Source: Vibrio cidicii (lineage in GTDB: Bacteria > Pseudomonadota > Gammaproteobacteria > Enterobacterales > Vibrionaceae). From it: 64,000 bases of DNA. The stretch lies in NCBI RefSeq assembly GCF_009763805.1, contig NZ_CP046804.1, positions 1,798,001 to 1,862,000 of the forward strand. Direction: 5' to 3'. Shown piece after piece: positions 30,057 through 38,533 of this stretch. The translations under genes were made by a program, and so were the position numbers. The stretch's first letter is position 1; each line of letters opens with the position of its first letter. The notes beneath the pieces are model-generated. The model was not told where the DNA came from, searched no databases, and saw only the letters and a list, made by a program, of their open reading frames with translations.

Positions 30057-30959
30057 TTATCTGTCTTTTGGATCCAGCGCGTCGCGCAGACCGTCACCGA
30101 CGTAGTTGAAACAGAACAGGGTTACAACCATGAACAACGCAGGGAAAGCTAATTGCCAGATTGCGACTTCCATTGTCTGTGAGCCTTCTTGTAGAAGAGC
30201 GCCCCAACTCGTCATCGGCTCTTGAACACCAAGACCAAGGAATGAAAGGAAGGATTCTGTCAGAATCATGCTTGGGATTAGCAAAGTTGAGTAAACCGCT
30301 ACGATGCCGAGTACGTTTGGTACGATGTGGCGTGTGATGATTTTCCACTTGCTAACACCACATACGTGTGCCGCTTCTATAAACTCTTTGCTACGTAAGC
30401 TCAGTGTCTGACCACGTACAATACGTGCCATATCAAGCCAAGCAATCGCACCTATCGCCACAAAGATAAGGATAATGTTGCGGCCAAAGAAGGTCACCAA
30501 TACGATAACAAGAAACATGAATGGCACAGCGTAAAGGATTTCCAGAATACGCATCATGATACGGTCGGTACGCCCGCCAATAAAACCCGATGCCGCGCCA
30601 TAAAGTGTTCCGATCAGTACAGCCACCAGCGCGCCTAGCACACCAACCATCAGTGAGATACGCCCGCCGATCAAAGTACGGACGTAAAGATCACGACCAA
30701 GGCTATCTGTACCAAACCAGTGCTCTGCGTTTGGACCAACGTGCATTGCATACCAGTCGGTATCGTCAAATGTAAATGGCGCAAGCATTGGCAGGACGAT
30801 CACTGCCATTGTCATCACCACAAGGATAAACAGGCTCACCATCGCCGCTTTATTACGCATAAAGCGGATACGGGCGTCTTGCCACAAGCTGCGACCTTCG
30901 ATTTCCAAATTCTCAGAAAACTTCTCGATCGCTTCAAGATGCTCTTTTTTCGTCAACAT
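30057..30959 (-). CDS. oppC: Oligopeptide ABC transporter permease OppC
   Basis: Inner-membrane permease subunit paired with OppB. It has 300 residues, with a cytoplasmic N-terminal tail of about 38 residues, six membrane helices and the EAA loop in the form EFIEAAHVCGVSKWKIITRHIVPN, which docks to the ATPases. The FGTDSLGRDLYVR segment before the second helix is typical of the OppC/DppC type. It is preceded by OppB with a 17-base gap and followed by oppD with a 24-base gap, all leftward. Start ATG at 30959. Confidence 0.95.
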   Translation of the reverse strand: MLTKKEHLEAIEKFSENLEIEGRSLWQDARIRFMRNKAAMVSLFILVVMTMAVIVLPMLAPFTFDDTDWYAMHVGPNAEHWFGTDSLGRDLYVRTLIGGRISLMVGVLGALVAVLIGTLYGAASGFIGGRTDRIMMRILEILYAVPFMFLVIVLVTFFGRNIILIFVAIGAIAWLDMARIVRGQTLSLRSKEFIEAAHVCGVSKWKIITRHIVPNVLGIVAVYSTLLIPSMILTESFLSFLGLGVQEPMTSWGALLQEGSQTMEVAIWQLAFPALFMVVTLFCFNYVGDGLRDALDPKDR

Positions 30960-30976
30960 AACTTCAAACTTCCCTG

Positions 30977-31897
30977 TTAGTAGCGAATTTTCGGGTCAAT
31001 CATCGCCAGTAGAATATCCACAATGGCGTTGAACAGAATAAACAAGAAACCAATCAGAATCGTCACGCCCATAACCAATGAATAATCGCGGTTAAACGCA
31101 GCGTTCACGAATAGCTTACCGATACCGGGCAAACCAAAAATGGTTTCAATGACCACAGAGCCAGTGATGATACCAACGAATGCCGGCCCCATATAGGAGA
31201 CCACAGGCAGCATGGCTGGTTTTAAAGCATGTTTGATAATGATGTAACGATAACTTAGACCTTTCGCACGAGCGGTACGGATGAAGTTACTGTTTAGCGT
31301 TTCGATCATAGAGCCGCGCGTAATACGCGCAAATGTCGCCACGTACAATAACGACATGCCGATCACTGGCAATACGATGTACATCAGTCCACCATCGTGC
31401 CAACCACCGGCAGGGAAAATATCCCAATGCAGCGAAAACAAGTAGATAAGTGCGGGGGCCAAAACAAACGAAGGCATAACGACACCAATCATCGCTGTAG
31501 ACATAATGGTATAGTCGACCCAAGTGTTATGTTTGAGTGCAGCAATTGTACCTATCGTCACCCCAACAATGACGGTAAAGATAAATGCAATAAAGCCCAC
31601 TTTGGCTGAAACTGGCAGAGCAACCGAGATCAGCTCGTTTACCGAGTAATCTAGGTATTTGAATGAAGGACCAAAATCCCCCTGCACTACGTTGAACAGA
31701 TAAGTGGTGTATTGTTCAAATACTGGCTTATCTAGGCCATATTTTGCTTCAATGTTCGCCATAACTTCCGGTGGAAGTGGTTTCTCGCTTGAAAACGGGT
31801 TACCGGGTGCGAAACGCATGAGAAAGAAAGATACGGTGATCAAAACCAACATAGTTGGGATCGCCTCAAATATCCTTTTAATGATGAATTTAAGCAT
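30977..31897 (-). CDS. oppB: Oligopeptide ABC transporter permease OppB
   Basis: Inner-membrane permease subunit paired with OppC. It has 306 residues, beginning MLKFIIKRIFEAIPTMLVLITVSFFLMRFAPGNPF, the standard start of OppB/DppB, then a periplasmic loop and five further helices. The EAA loop is FIRTARAKGLSYRYIIIKHALKPAMLPV. It follows oppA by about 100 bases that contain a strong hairpin, so oppA mRNA is likely more abundant than the rest. Start ATG at 31897. Confidence 0.95.
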   Translation of the reverse strand: MLKFIIKRIFEAIPTMLVLITVSFFLMRFAPGNPFSSEKPLPPEVMANIEAKYGLDKPVFEQYTTYLFNVVQGDFGPSFKYLDYSVNELISVALPVSAKVGFIAFIFTVIVGVTIGTIAALKHNTWVDYTIMSTAMIGVVMPSFVLAPALIYLFSLHWDIFPAGGWHDGGLMYIVLPVIGMSLLYVATFARITRGSMIETLNSNFIRTARAKGLSYRYIIIKHALKPAMLPVVSYMGPAFVGIITGSVVIETIFGLPGIGKLFVNAAFNRDYSLVMGVTILIGFLFILFNAIVDILLAMIDPKIRY

Positions 31898-31941
31898 AAA
31901 CTCACTCTTTCAGTCTGTGACAGTTTAAATGTAAATAGACC

Positions 31942-31966
31942 CTGCATGTGGTGCAACCACATGCAG
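31942..31966 (-). promoter_or_regulatory. Intercistronic hairpin between oppA and oppB
   Basis: CTGCATGTGGT pairs perfectly with ACCACATGCAG around a GCA loop. No T run follows on the minus strand, so it is more likely an mRNA-stabilising or partial-termination hairpin that raises oppA over oppBCDF than a full terminator. Confidence 0.7.
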
Positions 31967-32000
31967 TGTCTGGATTTTTTATAGTTATCAGCTTAGTTAA

Positions 32001-33632
32001 TTACTTCGCGATGATGTAAAGATCTTTAGAGTAGATCTTCTCTTCTGCGTTGTTTGATGGGAAGCCACCAACACGTGGGTTCAGTAGACGTGAACGAACA
32101 TATTGATAGATTGGAGCAATTGGCATTTCCTTCGCCATCAGATTTTCCGCTTCTAGGTACAAGCTTGAACGCTCAGCTTCAGAAGTAGACTTGAGTGCTT
32201 TGTCAATCAGAGCATCGTACTCTTTGTTACCCCAGTGCTGACCGCCAGTCGTGTTCGCGCTCACCATTAGAGTCAAGAATGAAGAGGCTTCATTGTAGTC
32301 ACCACACCAACCGGCACGTGCTACTTCAAAATCACCCTGATCTTTTGTTGATAGATAAGTTTTCCACTCTTGGTTCTCTAGGTTAACATCCAAACCCAGT
32401 GTTTTCTTCCACATAGAGCCCAGTGCTACTGCAATCTTCTTGTGGTTCTCGTTGGTGTTGTACAGCAACGTAAACTTCAATGGATTCCCTTTACCGTAAC
32501 CCGCTTCTTCAAGAAGTCGTGCCGCTTCTGCGTTACGCTCTTTCTGAGTCATCTTGCCATATGCTGGTAGCTCAGGGTCGAAGTTTGCGGTAATTTCTGG
32601 CGTCAAGAAGTAGGCTGGTTTTTGACCTTGACCAAGGATAGCGTTTGATACGATGTCACGATCGATCGCGTAAGAGATCGCTTTACGTACACGAACATCA
32701 TCAAATGGCGCTTTTTTAGTGTTAAAAGAGTAGTAGTAAGTACACAGGCTACCTTCAACAGACACAGATTCTGGGTACTCTTTCTGCAAACGCTTAAAAT
32801 GTTCAGTCGGTAGTGTCGACGTGAAATCAATTTCACCAGACAAGAAACGGTTCATTTCCGCTACCGCATTTTCGATCGGTAAGAAAGTGACTTTGTTGAT
32901 CACCGTTTTCGCGTTGTCCCAGTAGTATTGGTTACGAACCATTTCTAAACGCTCGTTCACTACCCACTTATCAACGACATACGCGCCGTTACCAACGAAG
33001 TGTTCTGGTTTCGTCCATTGATCACCGAATTTTTCTACTGTCGCTTTATGAACTGGTTTCATTGTCGTGTGGCCAGTCATCATCACGAAGTAAGGTACGG
33101 CTGTTTCCAGCTCAATCACTAACGTGTGATCATCAAGTGCTTTTACGCCCAGTGTTGATTTGTCTTTTTTACCCGCAACGATATCTTTTGCGTTAACCAT
33201 CTTGGTGTATTCCATGTACCAAGAGTATGGAGACGCGGTTGCTGGGTCGACGGCACGCTGCCAGCTGTAAACAAAATCTTGCGCCGTGACTGGATCACCG
33301 TTAGACCATTTTGCATCTTTGCGTAGGTGGAAAGTAAACGTTTTGTTGTCCGTCGTTTCCCAGCTTGTTGCTACACCAGGGATTGTTTTGCCGTCTGCGT
33401 CTTGGTTAACCAAGCCTTCTAATAGATCACGGATAACGTGAGACTCAGGCACACCTTGCGATTTGTGCGGATCGATGGTGGCAACTTCGGTACCGTTACC
33501 ACGAACCAGTTCCTGTTTTGCTGATAGTTTAGTGCCTGCTGGAACGTCAGCAGCGAAAGAAAGAGTAGAAGTGGCAGCCACTGCCAAACCAGCGCCTAGA
33601 AGAAGGGCTTGAGTGATTTTGTTCTTATACAT
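32001..33632 (-). CDS. oppA: Oligopeptide ABC transporter periplasmic binding protein OppA
   Basis: Periplasmic binding protein that delivers short peptides to OppBC. It has 543 residues of the SBP_bac_5 family, with a signal peptide (MYKNKITQALLLGAGLAV... cleaved after about residue 27 at SFA-AD). The mature part has the family segments GNGTEVATIDPHK, DLLEGLVNQDADGKTIPGVATSWE and RKDAKWSNGDPVTAQDFVYSWQR, and the peptide-binding lobe pattern PFDDVRVRKAISYAIDR. It is first in the leftward opp operon and has the long leader described at 33633-34114. No frameshift is seen, unlike oppD. Confidence 0.95.
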   Translation of the reverse strand: MYKNKITQALLLGAGLAVAATSTLSFAADVPAGTKLSAKQELVRGNGTEVATIDPHKSQGVPESHVIRDLLEGLVNQDADGKTIPGVATSWETTDNKTFTFHLRKDAKWSNGDPVTAQDFVYSWQRAVDPATASPYSWYMEYTKMVNAKDIVAGKKDKSTLGVKALDDHTLVIELETAVPYFVMMTGHTTMKPVHKATVEKFGDQWTKPEHFVGNGAYVVDKWVVNERLEMVRNQYYWDNAKTVINKVTFLPIENAVAEMNRFLSGEIDFTSTLPTEHFKRLQKEYPESVSVEGSLCTYYYSFNTKKAPFDDVRVRKAISYAIDRDIVSNAILGQGQKPAYFLTPEITANFDPELPAYGKMTQKERNAEAARLLEEAGYGKGNPLKFTLLYNTNENHKKIAVALGSMWKKTLGLDVNLENQEWKTYLSTKDQGDFEVARAGWCGDYNEASSFLTLMVSANTTGGQHWGNKEYDALIDKALKSTSEAERSSLYLEAENLMAKEMPIAPIYQYVRSRLLNPRVGGFPSNNAEEKIYSKDLYIIAK

Positions 33633-34114
33633 GCATAAACTCCAAGTTTTTTATTTGCATCCATGACTTCTTTGCAAAACACCAGAAACGGTCGGTGATT
33701 TAGAAATTTCCAGCTTGTTTTTTAAGCAAAAATAGCTAAATACTCGCAAAGATTGCGGCACACATTAGCAATCATTGAAGTAATTTGCCATAAAAATGTA
33801 GCAAAAAACGTAATAATCCTTAGGAAACCGCGCAATATTAGCACCTTATACTAGAGCTTTAGTTTTCAGCAGAAGTTTATTAAACAGCAAACTAAAACTC
33901 GCAGATATAAGTGTCGATAAATCTAAAAATCCACCCCACATCAGCATCTTGTGCTAGATATGTTGCTAAAAATTAACATTTATGACATATGGCGTCTAAC
34001 GAATTGTGGCGATTATTTTGTCAGAAAAGATGGTATTGTGAACAATGTCACCCATTCAACATGACAACAAAAATCAACTTAAGACCATGTTATTACTGAC
34101 AGTGATCGTGATAC
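33633..34114. other. oppA upstream region
   Basis: This 480-base A/T-rich region lies between oppA and the moaE terminator and should hold the oppA promoter and a long leader. I see no open frame with a ribosome site and no clear promoter or operator that I can support. AGTTTAT-type stretches and short A runs are frequent. Confidence 0.45.
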
Positions 34115-34145
34115 AAAAAAGCGATGGCAGAGACCATCGCTTTTT
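34115..34145 (-). terminator. Terminator after the moa operon
   Basis: AAAAAAGCGATGG pairs with CCATCGCTTTTT around CAGAGA, with A and T arms that let it act on both strands. It lies 14 bases beyond the moaE stop. Confidence 0.88.
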
Positions 34146-34158
34146 CATTACCTGGCAA

Positions 34159-34621
34159 TTATTGTGGTGAGTGCCAACGCTGCGCGGCTTTGTTGTCCGA
34201 CTCTCGAGATTCTACCCAGCGCGTTTGTTCGGAGGTTCTCTCTTTCTTCCAAAAAGGCGCTTTGGTCTTAAGAAAGTCCATAATAAATTCACACGCTTCA
34301 AAAGCCGCGCCACGGTGGGCACTGGACACACCCACGAATACAATTTGATCACCAAGTTTTAGATCACCCACACGATGAATCACGCGAACGCTTAATAGCG
34401 GCCAACGTGTTTGCGCTTGATCGCAAATCTCACTCAGTGACTTTTCCGTCATACCGGGATAATGTTCGAGTGATAAGCCAATCACTTTGTCGCCGAGATT
34501 CATATCACGTACTTTACCAACAAAAGTGACCACCGCCCCAGCGGCGCTCCCTTGCGCTAACTGGGCATATTCTGTAGCGAGATCGAAGTCTTCTAACTGA
34601 ACAGAAACACGCGAAACCCAA
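34159..34621 (-). pseudogene. moaE: Molybdopterin synthase catalytic subunit MoaE, one-base frameshift near the start
   Basis: Large subunit of molybdopterin synthase, which uses thiocarboxylated MoaD to put two sulfurs on cyclic pyranopterin. The conserved frame (from GAVVTFVGKVRDMNLGD through LEHYPGMTEKSL, VIHRVGDLKLGD, SSAHRGAAFEA, APFWKKE to RWVESRESD with the catalytic Lys residues) has no start codon before it; it is open back to the moaD stop. A TTG at 34621 with AGGAGG 6 nt upstream is the natural start but lies one base out of frame. Removing one base in GAAAC 34613-34617 joins them and gives 153 residues, against about 150 in Escherichia coli. An alternative is a non-canonical start. 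Confidence 0.85.
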
Positions 34622-34623
34622 GG

Positions 34624-34869
34624 CTAACCTCCTGTCACTGGTGGAAAAAATGCCACCTCATCACCGTCTTTGACCTCGGTATCTAATGGCACAATAGTTT
34701 GATTGACGGCCGCCAGCAGCTTATCGCTTTCCAATGCAAGCGCCCACTTTCCGGCCTGTGAGGCGAGATGAGCGCGAATCGCTTCGACATTCGCAAGCGG
34801 CTCTTGCAGCTCAACTGAATCCGTACCTACCAACTCTCGGGTTTGCGCAAAAAAGAAAACTGTGATCAT
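34624..34869 (-). CDS. moaD: Molybdopterin synthase sulfur carrier subunit MoaD
   Basis: Ubiquitin-like sulfur carrier, 81 residues, ending in the required Gly-Gly (PPVTGG), whose C-terminal carboxylate is adenylated by MoeB and converted to a thiocarboxylate. It starts [15 protein letters not shown] with a beta-grasp pattern, and the [14 protein letters not shown] end inserts into the MoaE active site. Its ATG overlaps the moaC stop by ATGA. Its last codons contain the AGGAGG that appears to serve moaE, so translation of the two is closely linked. Confidence 0.95.
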   Translation of the reverse strand: MITVFFFAQTRELVGTDSVELQEPLANVEAIRAHLASQAGKWALALESDKLLAAVNQTIVPLDTEVKDGDEVAFFPPVTGG

Positions 34870-35345
34870 ACACCCGCCTTAAAGTGTCCTGACTTACCGC
34901 CAGTTTTTTCCAACAACCGAATATGGCCAATGACAATATCTTTCTGTACCGCTTTACACATATCGTAGATGGTGAGCGCAGCAACAGAAGCTGCCGTCAG
35001 CGCTTCCATTTCCACACCTGTCTTGCCCGCCAACTTACACACCGACTCAATACGAACTTTACTTTCCGTTTCAATGGCTTCGATCTGTACTTCGACTTTC
35101 GTCAATAACAAAGGGTGGCAAAGGGGAATTAAATCCCAAGTTTTTTTTGCCGCTTGGATACCGGCAATGCGCGCCGTCGCGAAAACATCACCTTTATGAT
35201 GTTGGCCGGAAAGAATAAGTTGCAGCGTTTCTGGCGCCATGTGAACCCAGGCTTCTGCCCTAGCCTCACGCACCGTTTCAGCTTTAGCCGACACATCCAC
35301 CATGTTGGCTTCGCCCGAGGCATTGATATGGGTTAATTGGCTCAT
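34866..35345 (-). CDS. moaC: Cyclic pyranopterin monophosphate synthase MoaC
   Basis: Converts the 3',8-cyclo-dihydro-GTP made by MoaA into cyclic pyranopterin monophosphate. It has 159 residues from the ATG at 35345, which is preceded by AGGAGAG; six extra upstream codons would overlap the spacer after moaB and lack a better site. Family segments are [49 protein letters not shown], the active-site loop around [11 protein letters not shown], and the C-terminal [13 protein letters not shown] with the catalytic lysines. It overlaps moaD by four bases. Confidence 0.95.
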   Translation of the reverse strand: MSQLTHINASGEANMVDVSAKAETVREARAEAWVHMAPETLQLILSGQHHKGDVFATARIAGIQAAKKTWDLIPLCHPLLLTKVEVQIEAIETESKVRIESVCKLAGKTGVEMEALTAASVAALTIYDMCKAVQKDIVIGHIRLLEKTGGKSGHFKAGV

Positions 35346-35355
35346 ACTCTCTCCT

Positions 35356-35868
35356 TTATACACTCAGGTGAGGCATAAAGTTGCACGGACGATGGCTGGC
35401 ATCCAATTGTTGCTTGATAATTTTGCTCCAGCCCGTACGACACGCACCCGTTGAACCCGGCATGGCGAAAATTACTGTATGGTTGGCAAAACCCGCAATC
35501 GCGCGAGATTGAATCGTCGAGGTACCGATCTCTTCATACGATACTTGACGGAATAACTCACCAAAGCCTTCTACTTCTTTATCAAACAATGGCTTGAGCG
35601 CCTCAGGCGTGCTGTCGCGCGAAGTAAAGCCCGTTCCGCCAGTAATAAGCACGGCCTGTACGCTCTCATCGGCAATCCACTGAGATACGATGGCGCGGAT
35701 CTTATACATATCGTCAATGACGATTTTCTTATCGACTATATGATGTCCGGCTTCTTTGGCGCTCTCAACGAGATACGCACCGGAAGTGTCGTTTTCTTCG
35801 CTACGAGTATCTGACACTGTCAGTACCGCGATGTTTGCTGGTTGAAACTTGCTTTCAGCGTGACCCAT
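35356..35868 (-). CDS. moaB: Molybdenum cofactor biosynthesis protein MoaB
   Basis: MogA/MoaB-type protein of molybdenum cofactor synthesis. The family activates molybdopterin by adenylation; the exact role of MoaB in bacteria that also carry MogA is not fully settled. It has 170 residues with [16 protein letters not shown] (residues 17-32), [17 protein letters not shown] holding the GGTG nucleotide-binding loop, and [15 protein letters not shown] near the end. It lies 73 bases downstream of moaA and 10 bases before moaC on the same strand. Start ATG at 35868. Confidence 0.93.
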   Translation of the reverse strand: MGHAESKFQPANIAVLTVSDTRSEENDTSGAYLVESAKEAGHHIVDKKIVIDDMYKIRAIVSQWIADESVQAVLITGGTGFTSRDSTPEALKPLFDKEVEGFGELFRQVSYEEIGTSTIQSRAIAGFANHTVIFAMPGSTGACRTGWSKIIKQQLDASHRPCNFMPHLSV

Positions 35869-35941
35869 TTGTCCACCTTGTCATGTCATTCAATGAGTGA
35901 GCAGCTCGACCATTTAGGCGGCGAGCTCGATAAGTTTGGTG

Positions 35942-36931
35942 TTATCCACCGATAGACGCCAAATGCGGCGTTGCACCGGTGTTTCCTTGTTGGAGAAAGT
36001 GGCTGACGGCTTTATTTTTTAATCCACCCGAGATGCGAGCGATCAGCTCGTCACGTTGCGCATCATTGCTCAACAAATCGCGCAGATCGACCCCCTGTTC
36101 ACCAAACAAACACAGATGCAATTTGCCTTTTGCCGATACTCTCAAACGATTGCAACTGGTGCAGAAATCTTTCTCGTAAGGCATGATCAGACCAATTTCA
36201 CCGCGATAATCCGGATGAACAAAAACCTGTGCAGGGCCATCATTAGCGGCTTTCACTTTCGGCAGCCAGCCTTCGTTGAGTAGTTGAGTGCGGATCACAG
36301 CACCAGAAATATGATGCTGGTTGAAGAGTTGGTCCATCTCACCGGTTTGCATTAATTCGATCAAACGTAACTGAATGGGGCGATCTTTTATCCAGCGCAG
36401 AAAAGCCGGAAACTCGCGTAAATTCAGCCCTTTCATCAACACCACGTTGACTTTGACTTGCTCATAACCGACATCAAATGCACGGTCGATGCCTGACATC
36501 ACTTGCGTAAATTTATTCTCACCCGTTATTTGCTGAAACATCCGCGCATCAAGACTATCGACGCTGACATTGATGTGAGTCAACCCTGCAGCTTGCCACT
36601 GCGCGACCTGCTTCTCAAGCCGGTAGCCATTTGTGGTCATCGCCACTTTTTCGATACCCGGAGTTGAAGCAATGCTCTCAATAATGGGTAAAAAATCTTT
36701 ACGCAAGCTAGGCTCGCCACCGGTAATGCGCACTTTGTTTGTGCCGCAAGAGGCAAACGCAACCACCAGCCGACGGATCTCTGGAACAGATAAAAAAGAT
36801 GATGGTGCTTGCCCTTGCGGCTGATAGCCGTTAGGTAAGCAGTATGTGCATTTAAAATTACAGACGTCAGTCACCGACAAACGCAGGTAATAGAACTTGC
36901 GATGAAATGTATCTTCAAATTGTTGCGCCAC
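35942..36931 (-). CDS. moaA: GTP 3',8-cyclase MoaA
   Basis: Radical SAM enzyme that starts molybdenum cofactor synthesis by cyclising GTP. It has 329 residues from the GTG at 36931, chosen because AAAGG lies 6 nt upstream; the in-frame TTG at 36946 has no such site. The radical SAM cluster motif C-x3-C-x2-C (CNFKCTYC) is near residues 25-32. The second 4Fe-4S site has CTSCNRLR and the later CLF cysteine near residues 258-275. The protein ends with Gly-Gly (ASIGG), needed for activity in this family. It is first in the moa operon, behind the riboswitch. Confidence 0.95.
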   Translation of the reverse strand: MAQQFEDTFHRKFYYLRLSVTDVCNFKCTYCLPNGYQPQGQAPSSFLSVPEIRRLVVAFASCGTNKVRITGGEPSLRKDFLPIIESIASTPGIEKVAMTTNGYRLEKQVAQWQAAGLTHINVSVDSLDARMFQQITGENKFTQVMSGIDRAFDVGYEQVKVNVVLMKGLNLREFPAFLRWIKDRPIQLRLIELMQTGEMDQLFNQHHISGAVIRTQLLNEGWLPKVKAANDGPAQVFVHPDYRGEIGLIMPYEKDFCTSCNRLRVSAKGKLHLCLFGEQGVDLRDLLSNDAQRDELIARISGGLKNKAVSHFLQQGNTGATPHLASIGG

Positions 36932-36949
36932 GGAACACCTTTCCAAATA

Positions 36950-37055
36950 CGGGAGGCGAGATCATTTCCAATGTCGCCCTTGTGGCCTTTTGCCACTGGC
37001 TTAAGCTGCTTATCGTAAAACACGACTTAGCAAGTTAAGCTCGGAGTTATGGCAC
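36950..37055 (-). promoter_or_regulatory. Molybdenum cofactor (Moco) riboswitch in the moaA leader
   Basis: Structured RNA upstream of moaA, in the moa orientation. On the minus strand it has CTCCGAGC (37046-37039), a GTGGC-AAAAG-GCCAC hairpin (36996-36982), a GGGCGAC segment, GAAATGATCTCGCC and a closing CGCCTCCCG at about 36957-36950. These are the landmarks of the MOCO RNA motif, which binds molybdenum cofactor and lowers moa translation. The closing CCTCCCG sits just before the AAAGG that starts moaA, which fits control of ribosome access. The outer limits are approximate. Confidence 0.8.
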
Positions 37056-37233
37056 CCTTGATCTAGCAAGATAAGGGTAGCTTTGCCAGATAAAATACTT
37101 AATATTTATGGTGGAATCTAGCTCTAGCCAAGAAAAACATCACTAAATACACAATTTACTACTTAGTGAGTATCTGATATGAATCGAATACTCTAAATTG
37201 TAGTTGGTTATGACAAAAAATAAGAAGAATTGA

Positions 37234-38127
37234 ATGAACGTACACACTTCCAAAAAGGTCGTCGCAGTGGGTGGCGGCCATGGCTTAGGAAGAGTTTTGG
37301 CAGCTCTTAAAGACTTTGGTGGGAACGCGACAGGCATTGTCGCGACCACAGATAACGGCGGCTCTACCGGACGCATTCGCCACTGCCAAGGCGGAATCGC
37401 TTGGGGCGATACTCGCAACTGTATTAACCAGCTCATCACCGAACCATCGATCAGTTCCATGATGTTTGAATACCGTTTTAAAGGCAGTGGTGAACTTGAC
37501 GGGCACAATTTAGGGAATCTGATGCTAACAGCATTGGACAACTTATCCGTTCGGCCTTTGGACGCCATCAATCTTGTGCGTGACATGCTCAAAGTCGCGG
37601 TCAATATTCTCCCCATGTCTGAGCACCCGTCCGATCTCACCGCCCTGTCGGTGGAGGGAAAATGGGTCACAGGAGAAACCAACGTGGATGAAATGGACAC
37701 CGATTTAAAACGTTTGGATCTTTCCCCCAAAGTACCAGCAACAAAAGAAGCCGTCATCGCCCTTGAACAAGCAGATGCCATTATTCTTGGTCCCGGAAGC
37801 TTTTTGACCAGTATTATGCCACCATTACTTTTACCCGAGCTTGGTAAAGCGATAGCACGTAACAGCAAGGCGAAGCTGATTTTTGTTGCTAACCTGAGCC
37901 CAGAATATGGTCCGGCGGGAAGAATGGATCTCAAGCAGAAGCTGGAATGGTGCGAGCGTGCTTGTCAAGGACGGAAAATCGACGTCATTCTTGGTGATAC
38001 TGACCATCCTGATTTAAAAAAACATTGGCATTTCGCCACCCAATCTCTTGCCTCTGCCAACCACGATTGGCGGCATGACCGCAATAAATTGCGTTTAGCC
38101 ATTGAACAGCAACTTTCTCACACCTAA
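37234..38127 (+). CDS. YvcK family gluconeogenesis factor (UPF0052)
   Basis: Cytoplasmic protein of the CofD/YvcK fold, 297 residues. Members bind UDP-sugars such as UDP-GlcNAc and are needed for normal growth and cell shape on gluconeogenic carbon in some bacteria; a role in central carbon or envelope precursor flow is inferred from the family. Motifs include VAVGGGHGLGRVL (residues 10-22), TTDNGGSTGRIR, WGDTRNCI, SGELDGHNLGNL, LGPGSFLTSIMP and NLSPEYGPAGRMD. The ATG at 37234 has AAGAAG 8 nt upstream. It is divergent from the moa operon and has a terminator that faces luxU. Confidence 0.88.
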   Translation: MNVHTSKKVVAVGGGHGLGRVLAALKDFGGNATGIVATTDNGGSTGRIRHCQGGIAWGDTRNCINQLITEPSISSMMFEYRFKGSGELDGHNLGNLMLTALDNLSVRPLDAINLVRDMLKVAVNILPMSEHPSDLTALSVEGKWVTGETNVDEMDTDLKRLDLSPKVPATKEAVIALEQADAIILGPGSFLTSIMPPLLLPELGKAIARNSKAKLIFVANLSPEYGPAGRMDLKQKLEWCERACQGRKIDVILGDTDHPDLKKHWHFATQSLASANHDWRHDRNKLRLAIEQQLSHT

Positions 38128-38137
38128 TCGGTGATAC

Positions 38138-38163
38138 AAAAACGGCCCACCAAGGGCCGTTTT
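38138..38163 (+). terminator. Terminator between the yvcK-type gene and luxU
   Basis: AAAACGGCCC pairs with GGGCCGTTTT around ACCAA. A and T arms allow use in both directions by the convergent genes. Confidence 0.9.
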
Positions 38164-38182
38164 CTGTCTATATATTAAAGAC

Positions 38183-38533
38183 TTAGAATGCGTCGTTTTG
38201 CCATTTCTGATACGCGTGCTGAGTTTGATGTAACACATCAATCATTGCCAACACATCGTTCACTTCGTCAAACGCGTCGTTTTGTTTCGCTCGTCCGTCC
38301 AAATTGAGGGCAAAATCGCACAGAGCATCGGCACCAAAACTGGCCGCGCTGCTTTTTAATGCATGACTGATCTCTTTGAGGTAAGTGATTTTGTCATTGT
38401 AAGTGGCATCCGACAGTACCCCAAGGTAGGTCTCAAGTTCGTTGAGGAAAATGCCCAGCAATACTGGCACATTCTCGGGACCAATCTCTTCACCGAGCGA
38501 AGCGATTTTCTCTTTATTCAGTAATTCCGTCAC
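38183..38533 (-). CDS. luxU: Phosphorelay protein LuxU
   Basis: Histidine phosphotransfer protein that passes phosphate from hybrid quorum-sensing kinases (LuxN/LuxQ/CqsS type) to LuxO. From the GTG at 38533 it has 116 residues, close to the 114 of Vibrio harveyi LuxU; a longer frame to 38656 lies inside luxO and is not needed. The phosphorylated histidine is in [14 protein letters not shown] (about residue 57), in the usual HPt four-helix layout. Its start overlaps the last codons of luxO by 20 bases, so the two are co-translated, which matches the known luxO-luxU operon. Confidence 0.92.
   Translation of the reverse strand: MTELLNKEKIASLGEEIGPENVPVLLGIFLNELETYLGVLSDATYNDKITYLKEISHALKSSAASFGADALCDFALNLDGRAKQNDAFDEVNDVLAMIDVLHQTQHAYQKWQNDAF

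Noticed and set aside
37143..37934. 263-residue open frame antisense to the yvcK-type gene
   Set aside because: The opposite strand has all YvcK-family motifs and a ribosome site, and the antisense product has no recognisable features.
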